Source: Lobulomyces angularis (Eukaryota > Chytridiomycota > Chytridiomycetes > Lobulomycetales > Lobulomycetaceae). Taken from it: a stretch of 64,000 nucleotides of DNA. Positions 11,493-23,355 of the stretch are shown here, piece by piece. Location of the stretch: positions 1-64,000 of the forward strand of contig JADHYX010000086.1 in NCBI GenBank assembly GCA_027604685.1. Direction: 5' to 3'. How positions within the stretch are numbered: position 1 is the first letter of the stretch; each line of letters begins with the position of its first letter. The notes under the pieces were generated by a model. That model was not told the DNA's origin. It saw only the letters and a program-made list of their open reading frames with translations, and ran no database searches. Made by a program: the position numbers and the translations under genes.

Positions 11493-13806
11493 TCATAGTG
11501 CTCCTTTTCGCTTTGTTGGTGAAGCGCTTGGAGTTTTTATGTTGCGTTCTATTTGACCTAACTCCAACTTCCTCAGTTCCCTAAAAAACAAAATTAATTA
11601 CAGATAATTCAATATCACCTTGTTCCAACGCTATGAAAAACGCTGTTAATTGTACTTCCAAAATCTTTTCCAAAGCTTTGGTGAACACTTAAATGCCCAA
11701 TTTTACTATTTTTAGTTATAATTGGTAATGATTTGTCTTTGTCAACTTCTGGCGCAACATCACTATTTGTGCTAGATATTGAATAAAAATAACTTGGGTT
11801 AAGGCTATTGTTGGTATAGTTGTCAAAGTGTGGTTCATCCAGTTTCTTCAAGGCTTCAACAGGTTGAGTTGAAAATTTTTCGTCAATAATAGGTTCTCCG
11901 TAGTGATCACCAGTAAAATTAAAAATGCTGGAATTTTTATAATTAAACTGATCAAAGTTAAAGAGCTCTTGCTGTGGCATATGTAAGTTGCCTGAAAAGT
12001 TTTTTTGATAACAGCTATCTTTATCTTGACTCTCTCCCTCTAACTTAGACTGAGGGGGAGGCTCCTTTAGATTAATATCCGACTTTGTTCTACTCCTTGA
12101 TCTTCTTCCAATATTAGCAGCATTTTCAATATCTTCGAAGCTACTGGAGACAGAGTCTGATGTTCTCAAATAAGGTGTTAAAAACAAAGCCTTTTGATAA
12201 CTACTGCTATGATTGTTATCCAAAATTGAGGCTTTACTCTCCCTTCTGGTATTAGATAGATGTAGGTTGCTACTAAGAGTTTGTTGATTAGAATTTCCAC
12301 AATGGGAAGGTGACAAATTATTTGATAGAAATTCAGCTGCAGTTTCATCAACTCCTGTTATATATTCTATAACTTCTTCTTTGTTACCAGTGATTAACCA
12401 AACACCGAAAAACATAAAACTAATTCCTTAATATAGCAAATCGAAATTAAACCTCATTTAATTAACTGTGTGTTTTTAGAATTACCGCTTAAAGCAGACA
12501 CTGAACTTGCCGTTGTCATTCTACTGAAATCGTTATATAAAACTGCCGATCCAATAATTGTCGAAGTAGTAAATAAAACAAACTAGTAGTAATAAAATAA
12601 AATCAAAAAATTACTCAAGTTTTTTCATTATTAAATTAATTACATTTGTTGGTATGACTTCTGTAGAATTAAAACTAACAAAAACAAAATTAATATAAAA
12701 AAAAAAAAAAGGAACTTACTAAGCCAAAGATTTATTTAAAAAAGTTATTTGAAGCTAATTTTTTTTAAAATTTAAGATTTATATAATTAAACATAGATTA
12801 AATTTTACCACTGCAGTTGAAATCAGGATAAACAGCATTAAATAGGTGATTGGATGGGTAAACATATCAAAAAAAGTCAAATTTATCAAACTAGAAATTG
12901 CTTTAGTTGATAGCACTAACTTTGATCAATAAAAGTAGCTCAATTTATTTATAATACCAGTATATCCACCACATATAGCTACTAAACTAAGATCCACAAA
13001 TATATATTTTTGTCCAAAACTAGACCGTCTAATAATAAGATAAAATCGGTTAAAATTAGGCATAGGATATGAAACTTACGAAAGTCTAAATAAAATTACA
13101 CCTAATAAAAAAGTTCCTAAAAAATATATTAGAAATTTTAGCTGCATTATCGCTATTATAATATCGTCTGGTGTCAAAGATGGCTCATCAGTTTGACTGG
13201 AAACGGCTACAATAGTTACAGTTCCAAAAATTGCTACTAAAATTCCAATTACATCTCTTCTTCTTAACCTTTCATTTAAAAACATAGGTGCTATTAAAGC
13301 GTTACTGATTAAGGCTACAGTTCCCAGAGGTGTCACCAAAATTGCAGGCGCAAATCCATATGCAGAAAAATTACCTTAACAAACATAATTTAGTGATAAT
13401 TAAACTTTAGTGTTTCAAGTTAAATGCAAAGTCATTTATAATTTAATCAATAAATAATACCTAGTTCTCCAATTGCCATACATGATAACCCCACCCACCA
13501 TAGGGGAACAGTATAGTAAGCCTTTTCCTCTGGTGATTGATTGATAGTTGTTAACTCCACTTCTACAGTATTATTACCATAAATTTGAGAATTTATTAAA
13601 AGAGGATCCGTTTCGCTAATACTTTTGCTCAGTGTCTTAGTTAATGATCCTTTCTTTAAATTGTTGTGCACTAGTTTTTGTACATTTAAGCTAACAGATA
13701 TTAAAATATTTCCAATTATTGCAACAATAACTCCAATGGAGCTGTGTCTTTCAATTTCTACTACGGATAAAGTCGAACTATCTGTAAAATTATTAGGTAA
13801 CTGCAT
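11493..13806 (-). CDS. NIPA-like magnesium transporter (DUF803) with long cytosolic tail
   Basis: NIPA proteins are membrane Mg2+ transporters related to the drug/metabolite transporter superfamily. The first exon carries IGVIVAIIGNILISVSLNVQKL, a hydrophilic loop, then WWVGLSCMAIGELG. The next exons give NFSAYGFAPAILVTPLGTVA and ALISNALIAPMFLNERL, the most characteristic NIPA block, followed by DVIGILVAIFGTVTIV. Later exons encode LVAICGGYT, TKAISSLI, ITFLNKSLA and STEVIPTNLVCFTTST, matching the remaining family helices. After the last helix (FGVWLITG) comes a tail of about 290 polar, Ser/Asn-rich residues, longer than in animal NIPA. Start is the ATG at 13806; a longer reading would use TTG. 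The last exon ends at 11493. Confidence 0.85.
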
Positions 13807-14029
13807 TTGCACCAATTTTACAAGATTTTTGCAGTATTTAAATTTTTCAAAATAAAAATTAACGGAGTTCAGAATTAAAAAAAAGGTGATAAAAAAATAA
13901 AAATTATTAAATTGAAGATGAAGATGCCTATTGTAAAATGCTTGAAGTTAGTTTTTACGATATCAATTAAAAATGTAATTTTTCTTAAATTAATTTAGAC
14001 TTTTTTTTTTTTTTTAAAAATATTTTTAA

Positions 14030-15177
14030 CTATACTTGATGCTGATTTTTTTTTAAAAACTTTTTATCATTAATTAAAGCATCTACATCAAAACTCTTGT
14101 AACCTTTCAACTTTTTAAAATCTTTTCTTTTGGTAAAATCTTGCGGGGTATTTTCTTTACCCAAAGATTCAGCATATTTATCATTCAAGGTTTTAAAACT
14201 AAACTGAGGTACTTTGGGAAATCTACCTTTATGCAATATTAATTTTTCATGTTGAACAAAAGTTGGCCATAAAAGTTGATCTTCATTCACTACAAATTTA
14301 AAATCATCCCGTTCCCAAAATATTTTTAATATGGGGGAATCCTTCAATGATGTAGAAAGATTGCTATCTACGTCAGCTTGGATATTTTCAATATTTGTCT
14401 CGCCAGCGTCTGCCGTCGTTGCGTTAGGTTTTATACTCTTTTTTTCAGATTCTTTACTATTACCTTCCTCTAATTTGTCTATAGGTGTTTTAACTTCCTT
14501 TATTATAATTTTGTTAATTTTTTTCTTTTCCATTTCCTTTTTGCTTTTTGCCTCCTTGAGTATTGCTAGCAAAGTAATGTATGCAAGCATTAGTAAAACC
14601 AGAAAAATGAATGAACTTTTGAAATACAGGGAAAGAGGAATTAAAATTAACTTACTAATTTTTTTGACTTCAGCTCTCAAAAAGCTAGAATTACTTAAAA
14701 TTTTGCAAAGTACCTTAACTTTTCGCCTTATATCTAAAGGAACTGTCCACGGCTCTTTTTGATGCTGCTCAGTTAAAGGTAGTCTAACTTTTGGCCCAGG
14801 ACCTAATGGAATATTAGCAAAAATTTTAAAAAATTTTACCCAGCTTATTTCTGTGAAGTAAATCTGATTCATTTTTTTTAAGATGTAATATTTTATTTTT
14901 TAATTTTTCAGCTATCCTAACACTTGTTAAGCCAGAAAGCACTAAAAAAGGGGTCCAGTGGTCTAAGACAAATAATATATCGTTATAAATTCGAACAAGC
15001 AATAATTACCAGGTCTGGGATTCTTTTGCTCTCGATGTGCTCGAATTTGTCGTAAAGATTTAGTAGTGATCCTGTAATATGGCGACACCACAACTATATA
15101 TTGACTGTTAAAAATATTATAATTAATAGGTTACCAGCAGAATTCAAAACGTTTCGAAATAAATATAGATTAACCAT
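14030..15177 (-). CDS. Probable mitochondrial large-subunit protein mL67 / MHR1 family
   Basis: The gene model from splice signals starts at 15177 and has five or so exons. The N-terminus reads MVNLYLFRNVLNSA then VVVSPYYRITTKSLRQI and NPRPDHWTPFLVLSGL. This resembles the pattern of the yeast MHR1/mL67 family (YIFRN..., K...LF, P...R.D.W..., VV) and a later block FWERDDFKFV fits its 'iyWe' region. MHR1/mL67 works in the mitochondrial ribosome and, in yeast, in mtDNA recombination. An apparent membrane helix in the raw frame near 14550-14650 is translated intron: a GTAAGT donor and a TACTAAT-TAG acceptor remove it in frame. A Lys/Glu-rich linker lies between the two conserved ends. The family call rests on weak similarity seen by eye; the gene itself is well supported. 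Confidence 0.45.
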
Positions 15178-15259
15178 TTTGATAGTAAAAAGTAAAAACC
15201 CCTAAAGTGGGATTTCTCTGAAAAATTGAAACTTCCTATTTTAGCTGAAAGAACAAGAT

Positions 15260-16358
15260 ATGGTAATATATTTTTCAAGTGTTTAACTTCAATTTTTTTT
15301 TAGGCTGATCATTTAGCCAGTAATTTTTGTCAAGTTTTCATTTATTAATTGTTTTAAGGCATTTATGGAACAGAAAAAGATAAAGTAAATTGTTCCTTTT
15401 ATTATAAAATTGGTGCATGTAGACATGGTGATAAGTGCTCAAGGAAACATATCAAGCCAACATTTAGTCAAACTCTATTAATGGGAAATGTGTATCAAAA
15501 TCCTATGTACATTACCGTTCCAGTTTCTTACACGAACGAACAACTACAAGGTTTCCCACTTTTTTTAAAAAAATAGCTTAAATTTATAATTTCTGTTTAT
15601 TGAGGAACTTAATTTTTTTTAATTTATTTTCTTCAACAACTTAATTTATATCTTTTTTTACACCTACAGAGCATTTTGATCTGTTTTTCGAGGATTTATT
15701 TATTGAATTAGCAAAATTTGGTGAAATTGAAGAATTGAATGTTTGTGACAATGTTGGAGATCATTTAGTAGGAAGTAAATTCATCACTTTTTAAATTTTT
15801 AATTTTTATGTTTAAGATGTTTATATCAGATTTCGTTATGAAGAAGATGCACAAAAAGCATCTGAGAATTTAAATGACAGATTTTATGCTGGTAAACCAC
15901 TATATTGTGAACTGTCACCTGTTATGGACTTTAAAGAAAGTTGTTGTCGTCAATATGATAATGGTGATTGTACTCGGGGCGGATTTTGTAATTTTATGCA
16001 TCTTAAGAAAGTATCAAAGCACTTGAAAAGGGAGCTTTTTGATAGTCAAAAAAAGTACTTAAAAATCAAGAGGCAAAAGGAGGAAGCAAACAAACGGCTA
16101 GAGAAAGATAAATTAAGAGGTATGCATGAGCCAAAATTATATTTTTCTGAAATCTTTTTTTGAAAATACAACAGAAACTGTTTTTACGTAATTTTTTTAT
16201 ATTATTTTTAAGTTAGTGAATGTCAAGGAGTGGTTAAAGAGAAGAGATGCAATGATAAAAATAGGAAATATAGCAACTTGGAAATGCGAAATTCCCTTTC
16301 TCAAAGTGATGGAGATGTGAATGAAAGAGAACATGATAAGCGAAGAAAATATTCTTAG
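15260..16358 (+). CDS. U2AF1: U2AF small subunit, 3' splice-site recognition
   Basis: U2AF1 reads the AG at 3' splice sites as part of the U2AF heterodimer in the nucleus. Six exons (15260-15262, 15304-15328, 15359-15550, 15670-15774, 15817-16119, 16213-16358) give 257 residues with consistent phases. The first exon holds only the ATG. Seen in order: [26 protein letters not shown] (first CCCH zinc finger), [20 protein letters not shown] with the U2AF-homology RRM ([20 protein letters not shown]), [11 protein letters not shown], and the second zinc finger [20 protein letters not shown]. The C-terminus is short and lacks the long RS repeats of animals. This fits a genome with dense introns. Confidence 0.95.
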
Positions 16359-16634
16359 CTGCTTGTGTGTTGTTTTTTTATTTAATGAAATTGCTAAAGA
16401 TGTACCCTTTAGGATTTTCTTCTGCTTTTTATTGCTAATAATGTGGATGACGCTTGGAAAGTGCATTAATTAATTTGAGTTAAAAAGTTCATCGAATGAA
16501 GTTTTTTTTTTAAATTAACATTAGGTTAGAGTTCTTAATTATATAATAAACAGCCTTGATAAAAAACAACTCTCTTAATATTTTAAATAAGTGAAATACA
16601 ACATTTACCTGTGTAACTACATTATTTCCTTCAA

Positions 16635-17869
16635 ATGATGATTTTTCCTTTATGTCTTTGTACCTTTATAGCTATTTATTCAAAGAAAAAGAAGTCTCTT
16701 TCGATTTCTGGTAAGATTTTGCTTTATTGATTAATTTTAATTTTTTTAGGAATTTTTGGAGCTTTTTTGGTTTACTTTAACTTTCCATAGATCCACCTAA
16801 CGTTATTTTAAAGATTGGCCTTTTTACTTTTTCTCATCCATATCCAGTTTTCACGGTAACCTTATTAACATTTTTTATTTTGGGATCTAAAATAACTAAA
16901 TTTAATTCAAGTAATTTACATTTTAATGAATTAAATTTTAATTTGCAAATTTCAGAAAAAAAGGAAAAGTTAGAGGATAATCATAAGACGGGAGAAGGAG
17001 AACGAAATTTTTTTCAAGTTTTTTCGAATGGTTTTACTGGTATGTTGTTTTTTTTTATTCGTAAATTGTTTATTTTCATTTTTAGGAATGGTGATATGTG
17101 TACTTCATCATTATTTTCTGATTTTAAATAGAAAAGATGATAAACTGTGCTTTACGTACTCTACACTCAACAATGATTCTAGGCTTTCGAAAATTTTAAT
17201 ATTAACCTACATTTCGCATTACGCTTGCTGTTTGGGTGATACCTTCGCAAGTGAAATTGGAATATTAAGTAAAAATGATCCATATCTGATAACTTCCTTT
17301 TCAAGAGTTCCTAAAGGGTATTTTTTTGGTTCGGATTCTGTTTAATAATAAGTGTCATTAGTACAAACGGAGGCATTTCTTTGTTAGGTACAGGAGCTTC
17401 TGCGCTTGGTGGACTTTTAATTGGACTGGCTGCGGTTCCGTTTATGTACTTCAATTTATTTACTCAATATCATTCGAAAATTTCTTGCCAAAATGAAAGT
17501 ATTACATACACAGCTCTAGTTTTATGTCTGACAGGAAGTTTTAGTGGCTTTATTGGAAGCATAATAGTAAGAATTTTTCTTTTGATGCAGCTGTAACTTT
17601 TTACTGAAGGATAGCATTTTAGGCGCAACTTTTCAAGCATCCTATTTTAATATAAAAAAAAACGTTGTACTGAGCGATGATAGTTTGCTGCGCAGTAATA
17701 ATGAAAAACTGGATATTAGACTTATTTCTGGCTTAAAAGTTTTAACCAATAATCAGGTATGTTTTGGATTAAATGTTTTTTGTTAAATTAACTTTCCACA
17801 AAGGTTAATTTTTTTTCCTCTATGATAACGGCGATGATAACTTTCTCCGTATCAAGTGTGATATTCTGA
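16635..17869 (+). CDS. TMEM19: TMEM19 / DUF92 integral membrane protein
   Basis: TMEM19-type proteins are polytopic membrane proteins of the DUF92 family, which includes plant phytyl-phosphate kinase (VTE6) relatives; the fungal function is not known. Exons encode IAIYSKKKKSLSIS, then FFILGSKITKF, FFQVFSNGFTG, the signature HYACCLGDTFASEIGILSK, RVPKGTNGGISLLGTGASAL, GFIGSIIDSILGATFQASYF, and a closing VNFFSSMITAM helix. These match the family order closely, including a C-terminal 'NNQVN(L/F)FSS' block. The first intron is best taken as 16711-16790 (phase 1). An internal TTTTTAG acceptor would instead read into a stop. One exon junction (about 17571-17621) uses GAAG as acceptor to restore DSILGAT. 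Confidence 0.85.
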
Positions 17870-18329
17870 TTGTTTCAATTTGCACGATTTTACTGCAAAA
17901 TAGTAATGAAGTAAAACATATCATTTATACATAAATTATCAATACATTTGCTTAATTTATTTTGCCGTTAATATTTTGTTACAGTTTTTTTGTTTAGTTA
18001 GGTGATAACTTTACCTTAGTAAAATTTGAAAAAAAAAGAAGTTTATTAATAGAAATTACCTGATAAAGGATAAAGAAAACTTGAATAAACTTTTTAAATT
18101 TAAGAACTTATTTTAAAGTTACCAAGTTCATTGTGAAAGTTATATTTTTATACTTTTATGATTAAAAATTACTTATGTAAATAATTTATAATGAGGTTGA
18201 ACTTTTAACATATGTTGAAAAGTGTCATTATTAGCAAACTTAACCTAAGCCTAACAAAAAAAATTTAAAAAAAAAAATAACTTAACGGTATCTAAATACA
18301 GACTAAATACAATTCCAAGTAATAATAAT

Positions 18330-18770
18330 TTACTTGTTACAACCTGAGGAGGACGATAAAAATTCTTCACAATTTTTGTCATCGCAGTGGGGATGAAATT
18401 TTGCTTTTCTTTTACTTTTATACTTAGGTTGCCTTTCATATGCATTGGGTCCGCCATCGTCGGAACTAGAAGAATCCTCAGAGGAAGATTCTCCTACTCT
18501 TTTCGGTTTGTGGTAAATGCAACAAACTTTTGAAGATTTTTTGCCCATTCCCTCATTGTCTATAACGCTTTCATCCCATTGTACGGACCTAGAATTGGTT
18601 GAAGAATTTGTTGCTTGCAACGACAGTGTTAAATCGTAATTTCTGGAAGGAGAAATTATTTGGGTTTGGGTCTGTCCGGACGATATCCCCAGCTGCGTAT
18701 TGCTGCTGTTGGAATGACCACTATTACTATTGTTATTATTATTAATTGAATTTAAGTTTAAGTTTGACAT
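18330..18770 (-). CDS. PPP1R11: Protein phosphatase 1 inhibitor-3 (PPP1R11 / YPI1)
   Basis: A single exon encodes 146 residues. The core [20 protein letters not shown] then [18 protein letters not shown] is the hallmark of this family: a [KR]VxW-type PP1-docking site, a central DNE.MG..SSK segment and a CC(I/C)Y cysteine patch. The family binds and inhibits the catalytic subunit of protein phosphatase 1 in the nucleus and is heat-stable and intrinsically disordered. The N-terminus is poly-Asn/Ser and the C-terminus has an acidic serine cluster and a Cys/His group (HPHCDDKNC) of unknown role. It diverges from CCDC77 and converges with TMEM19. Confidence 0.9.
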   Translation of the reverse strand: MSNLNLNSINNNNNSNSGHSNSSNTQLGISSGQTQTQIISPSRNYDLTLSLQATNSSTNSRSVQWDESVIDNEGMGKKSSKVCCIYHKPKRVGESSSEDSSSSDDGGPNAYERQPKYKSKRKAKFHPHCDDKNCEEFLSSSSGCNK

Positions 18771-19099
18771 TGATATAACAAAATAAAAAATATTTCAAAT
18801 TTGGATTTTTTGTAACCACTTCTTAATTTAACAAAAATTTATTTGTAATGTCAACTATTTTGCGTTCCCTTCATTTTAAATATAATTATTGTTGAATTTT
18901 TTACAATTATATTGATAAAAGCTCTTTAAATTTTCAATTATTTTCATAATTCTTTTCCCAAATTGAATATCTGAGAAGAAATTATTAAATTCCATTAATT
19001 TTTTATCAATTTTTATTACTCCCAAGTTGAAACCAAAATACTAAAATATAAATTGTGGTATTATACTAGAAATAAGAGTAAATATCTATCAACCTTTTT

Positions 19100-20717
19100 A
19101 TGTTGCAAGAACTTCCACTTTCCAATGATCTTTTAAAATATTACCGAGAAAAGCTAGAAACTTTTCAAACTGAACATGCAATTTTATTAGAAGAAGTTGA
19201 GCGTATTAGAGTGGAACATAGTGAGCATCATAAAACTCAGTGGCAATTACATAAAGTCACCAATGAGTTAGCTGATTTACAAATTAAGTTAAGTGATAAC
19301 AACAAAGCGTTATTTGATGAAAGGAAAAATTTGTTAAATTTGATAGCAGAAAACGATAAATTGAAAGGCATATCCTAACCTTAGTTCACTCTGTTTATTG
19401 ATTAAGTTATTTTAATATAGTGCAGGAATTGAAAGACCGTAAGAAAATAAGATATTTGCTTGCAACAACTGGATTACCTGAGGAGGAAATTACGTACCTT
19501 AAGGATAATCTTAGCAAAAAAGTTGTTAAGATATCAAATACCGTGGATAAAAATAAAAATATTGGAAATCAAAAGTCACAAGGTTCTGAAAGAGATTTAA
19601 TAATTTTAGAGGATGAGATTGAAGCGTTGAAACTAGAACTTTTTTCTTGCCATACTCAGCTAGATGAACAGGTTTGGTTTAATTTAGTTAATATTATTTC
19701 GTTTTAACATGCCCTTCTTTTTTATTTTTTAGAAAGAAGTGTTTCAAGAGAGTATATCGAATCTAATTAAAGATAGAAACATTAAGGATCAAGAAGAGGC
19801 GATTCGTAGGGAACACGGTATTGGTCAAATTTTTTTTTTTTGAATTTAACATTGATTTCCAGATAATAACAAAATTGCGGATCTTTTAAAGCAAGTGGAA
19901 AGACTACGTTCATTAACCCGAGAAAACACCAGGGGTATGTACATTTTATTTGAGGATGTTACGAAAATTATTTTAAGAATTGCTTCAGACAAAGAAGGAT
20001 GTTCAAAAAAGAGAAAGGAATCTAGTTGAAGAAAAGATATTATTGATTCAAGAAATAAATGATTTAAAAAAAAATTTAACGAAGCAAGAAGATAGAGCAG
20101 TAAACGCTGAAAAGGTATTATTGATATAAATATTTGTTATTTAGTTATGAACTAGACCATTGAAATCAAAGTTACTAAAAAGCAAGAAACTTTAGTTAAT
20201 GGTAAAGAAAAAGAAAAGTACTTATGTTTATTTATCACCATTATAGATCTTCGTAATCAGCTTGGTAAGCACGAAGAAGAACTGCGAACATTACGGGTAC
20301 AATTAATATCCTTAACCGTATTTAATATAAAATAGACCCAATATGATGAAATGGAAATAGCGCACAAAAAGCGTCACGCCCAACTTGTACAGCGCGCAGA
20401 ACAAGTTGCATCTAGGTTTTAAATCATTAACAAGAGAATTTACTTTGTATCAAAAATTTTTTAGTTATGTAGCCTTAAGAAAAAGAAGAGATTACGAAAT
20501 CGAAGGGTTTACAAATGACATAAAGATGCTTCGAAAACAGCTTCGTAATTTAGAAAAAAGTGTTCTCAAATATGGTCCACTTGAAGATAAAGAATTAACT
20601 TTACTTGATATTGCCCGGCAAACCGGATTAAAAGCAGAAAAGATTGCTAGTACCTTATCAGATTTAAAATCTAAGGTTTACAGTACAGAAAATAAATTGT
20701 CATCTCTTGCATTTTAA
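19100..20717 (+). CDS. CCDC77: CCDC77-like centrosomal/flagellar coiled-coil protein
   Basis: CCDC77 is a coiled-coil protein found at centrosomes or basal bodies and restricted to ciliated lineages. The first exon reads LPLSNDLLKYYREKLETFQ and HKTQWQLHKV, then IAENDKLK; after the first intron comes QELKDRKKIRYLLATTG, the most diagnostic block. Middle exons carry RLRSLTRENTR with ELLQTKKDVQKRERN. The end has HAQLVQRAEQVASR, then YEIEGFTNDIKMLRKQLRNL and DLKSKVYSTENKL, matching the family C-terminus. About nine exons are needed. The first intron (19367-19420) appears to start with GC instead of GT. Together with CFAP58 it shows that this organism builds centrioles and flagella. Confidence 0.85.
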
Positions 20718-20924
20718 GTAAAAAATGTTTATTATGATGCAATTTAAAATTCATTCTTATTTTGTAAATAAATAAAACTTTAATTCCTAAATTCTTCTTT
20801 TTATTTTTTTTTAATATTTTCAAAATTTGCTACCATTGTACAATACTATTATCATCAATTTATCATAAGAAAAAATATTCGATCTTGCTCGCAATCAGAA
20901 GTAAATATTTCATAATTAAATAAC

Positions 20925-21857
20925 CTAAAATTCTAAATCTGCATCTGGATCATCAAAATCATCGTCATCTTCTTCAGAACTGGAAGCATCATCCTCATCG
21001 TCAGAATAAAAAGATTCCTTTAATATTTGATTTTCACTTTCTTCTAAGAAAATAAAAAATTTTAAAATTTACCATTTATTATATAAAATTTACGGATAAT
21101 TTTCATATAAGGTAGTTCCGCTTTTTCCTTTTGTTCCTTTTCTCTTTCTGAAGTATTCAAATTAAAGCTGGAAGTTGGCAGAGGTTTTTTTTTTTCTTTT
21201 TTCTTTCTCTCTGCGATTAATTTTTCTTCTAATAATTTTTTTTTAGGTTCTAATAAACAAAATTCAAATTTATTTCCAATAATTTTAAAACTCTTTTCAA
21301 AAACCTACAAAAAAAAAAAAATTAAATTATTTTTCTGCTTCAAAATATTAAAGAAATTTATTTACATGTTTTTGTATCTTTCCATTATGTTGCTTTTGAA
21401 AAAAGTAACAGGTATTTTTTTCATTTTCCACTTCTTCCTCAGTGTTGGTATTGACGTTATAATTTACAGTTTTTTCAAAATGATAATCCAAATCTAGCCA
21501 GCAGTTGCAAATTTCCTTTAATAAATTTTCAGCAAGAATGTCAGTTTCAGTTTTTCTCAAAAGCAAATCCTTATGAAAAATCAATATCAACTTTTCAGTG
21601 TGAGTACCGTATTCCAATAAATCTTTCACCAAGATTTGAGTATTATTTGTTAAAACTAAATCATTTAAATTTAAAATTATTTTTTTATTTTTAATATTGG
21701 CTACATTTTTTAAATCAAAATTTAAACTACTTTTGATGAAAACGAATTCACCTAAATCAAATGTAGTTAAAATCTCTGAACTTGGATTTCTTACTGTATC
21801 TAAAAATAATATAACTTTTGAGGTTTTAAAGCTGTCTAAAACTGAATTGAAATTCAT
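20925..21857 (-). CDS. ELP5: Elongator complex protein 5
   Basis: ELP5 is part of the Elp456 RecA-like ring of Elongator, which installs cm5/mcm5 side chains on wobble uridine of tRNAs. The N-terminal part (from MNFNSVLDSFKTSK through FHKDLLLRKTETD) is a divergent RecA-like region with VILFLDTVRNPS near the start. The C-terminus is the clearest evidence: LPTSSFNLNTSEREKEQKEK then AELPY, followed by a Ser/Asp/Glu-rich stretch ending DDPDADLEF. This 'FNL..s..er......LPy ... eDPDdDLd.' arrangement is the known end of ELP5. Four exons are separated by short introns (for example the donor at His codon near 21365). The N-terminal half is weakly conserved, so identity rests mainly on the C-terminus. 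Confidence 0.75.
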
Positions 21858-22130
21858 TTTTTCAAACTATTATTTTTTCATAAATTTTTGAAATTTCAAA
21901 AAATATTTCATAAAATTGTTATATCAAACATAAAAAGGTTTTGCTTTTTATGAATACAAATATAGTAAGGTGTCAAAATGGTGTTATAATTAAAAAAAAT
22001 TAGTAAAAATTCAATTATACAATAAACTTTGGATATAAATCTTTTACCTATTTAATTAAAAACTATTTATCTAATCAAAATTTACAAATGAAAATGCGTA
22101 ATGTTAAATTAAAATGTTATAAATGAATTT

Positions 22131-22684
22131 TCATACAACATGGTAGATTTTTTGATGTATATCAACCACTTCTAGATTCCAAACTAGTTCCTGAAAAAGA
22201 GCATCTTTAGTTTTATCAATAATTTTTGATGGTTTAATTGTAAAACTTCCATAGTTATCACTGTACTCAACTTCCCCAATTATCATTAAATATGAACCTT
22301 TACAGTTTGAATTAAGTTTTAAAAAAATAATTTAGAATTGTATAGATATGATTTTTTAAATTTTGCTACCGTTCTCAAATATGCGGTCAGAATGAAAGCA
22401 TATCAACCCTGTTTCATCATCTAGCCAGTAGCAGTGTAAATTTTCACCGACTGGACCTTCCCTTTCAAACTTAGTTTCATCTACCATACTTTTGAAAACA
22501 ACTACACCTTGAAAGTTATTCTTTAATGCATGACATAACAACGCTTGTTAATATAGTTACCTTGTATCCAAAAGTTATTAATAATTAAATTGGAAAATTT
22601 GAAACTATTTTTCTTATTTACCAATTGGGAAGTTTGATACAGCTGCGAAACAAAAAATTTATGTGAAGATTCAACCTTTTTCAT
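22131..22684 (-). CDS. RMI2: RecQ-mediated genome instability protein 2 (RMI2-like OB-fold)
   Basis: RMI2 is a small OB-fold subunit of the BLM/Sgs1-Top3-Rmi dissolvasome that untangles recombination intermediates. Three exons give about 145 residues. The start KFFVSQLYQTSQL is followed by NFWIQGVVVF, matching the family 'vWmQGrVv' strand. Then come YWLDDETGLICFHSD, YLMIIGEVEYS, and the final ELVWNLEVVDIHQKI, which closely follows the human 'ESLWELEVEDLH' end. The length agrees with known RMI2 proteins. It lies on the same strand as and just upstream, in window order, of the TMEM258-like gene. A different small OB-fold protein is possible but the C-terminal match is specific. Confidence 0.75.
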
Positions 22685-22893
22685 AACCGAGATGGACTTT
22701 CTTTGTATAGTTGATGAATTTTATTTTTTTTAGTAATGTTCAAATTTTTTTGGGAATGATTTAAAATTTGTAAAATACATTCTAATAAGATTTTATTATG
22801 ATTTTACAAAATTTTTCCTATTTTTCATAATAGACTAATTTAAAATGAATTTTATATTTTAAACGAATAATGGTAATTGCGAAAACAAAGTAA

Positions 22894-23156
22894 TTAAAGG
22901 TTAACTCCAATGGTTAAAAAGTAAAAAACAACACCAAACCCTATAAGATAAATAAATAAGCATATAATATTATGATTATACCTAATAGTAGTGAAGAAAC
23001 CGCAGCATGAAAAACTTGTAAAATAAAGGGTTTCGATTGTTTTAAGTTAGATTGCTCACTCAATAACAAAAAACCTAACATCAATCCTGACAAAATAAAA
23101 TTAAACATTAAAGTAGAAAAGTATTGAGGTGGAACGGGTGTTGTTACCGTGCTCAT
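22894..23156 (-). CDS. OST5: Oligosaccharyltransferase small subunit TMEM258/OST5
   Basis: This is a short membrane subunit of the oligosaccharyltransferase that N-glycosylates proteins in the ER. Two exons joined by a small intron (GTATAATC...TTATAG) give about 74 residues. The first exon has MSTVTTPVPPQYF, a first hydrophobic helix (FILSGLMLGFLLL), and a second helix starting AAVSSLLL; the second exon continues GFGVVFYFLTIGVNL-stop. The layout (proline-rich start, two helices, GFG in helix two) matches TMEM258 and yeast Ost5. Without the intron the frame would continue into a different, unlikely C-terminus. Confidence 0.8.
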
Positions 23157-23355
23157 TGTAAATTTCTTATTATAATTTTAAAATATCTAAAGAACTTTTT
23201 ACAATATTGTTTTAAAAAAATTTAGTTGTGCTCAAAAAAAAAAAAATAACGTAAAAAAAAATTTAGCCAGAAAATCTTCTATAATAAACTAATATTTAAA
23301 TTATAGATATAAAATCAAAAAGTTATGAAAAAATTAATAAATATATGTTAAATTA

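Noticed and set aside
14550..14660. Transmembrane helix in the mL67-like protein
   Set aside because: The hydrophobic stretch is translated intron, bounded by a GTAAGT donor and a TACTAAT...TTGCTAG acceptor.
16750..16790. Ultra-short (about 21-nt) intron in TMEM19
   Set aside because: The reading phase does not fit. A single 80-nt intron at 16711-16790 keeps the frame and the conserved sequence.
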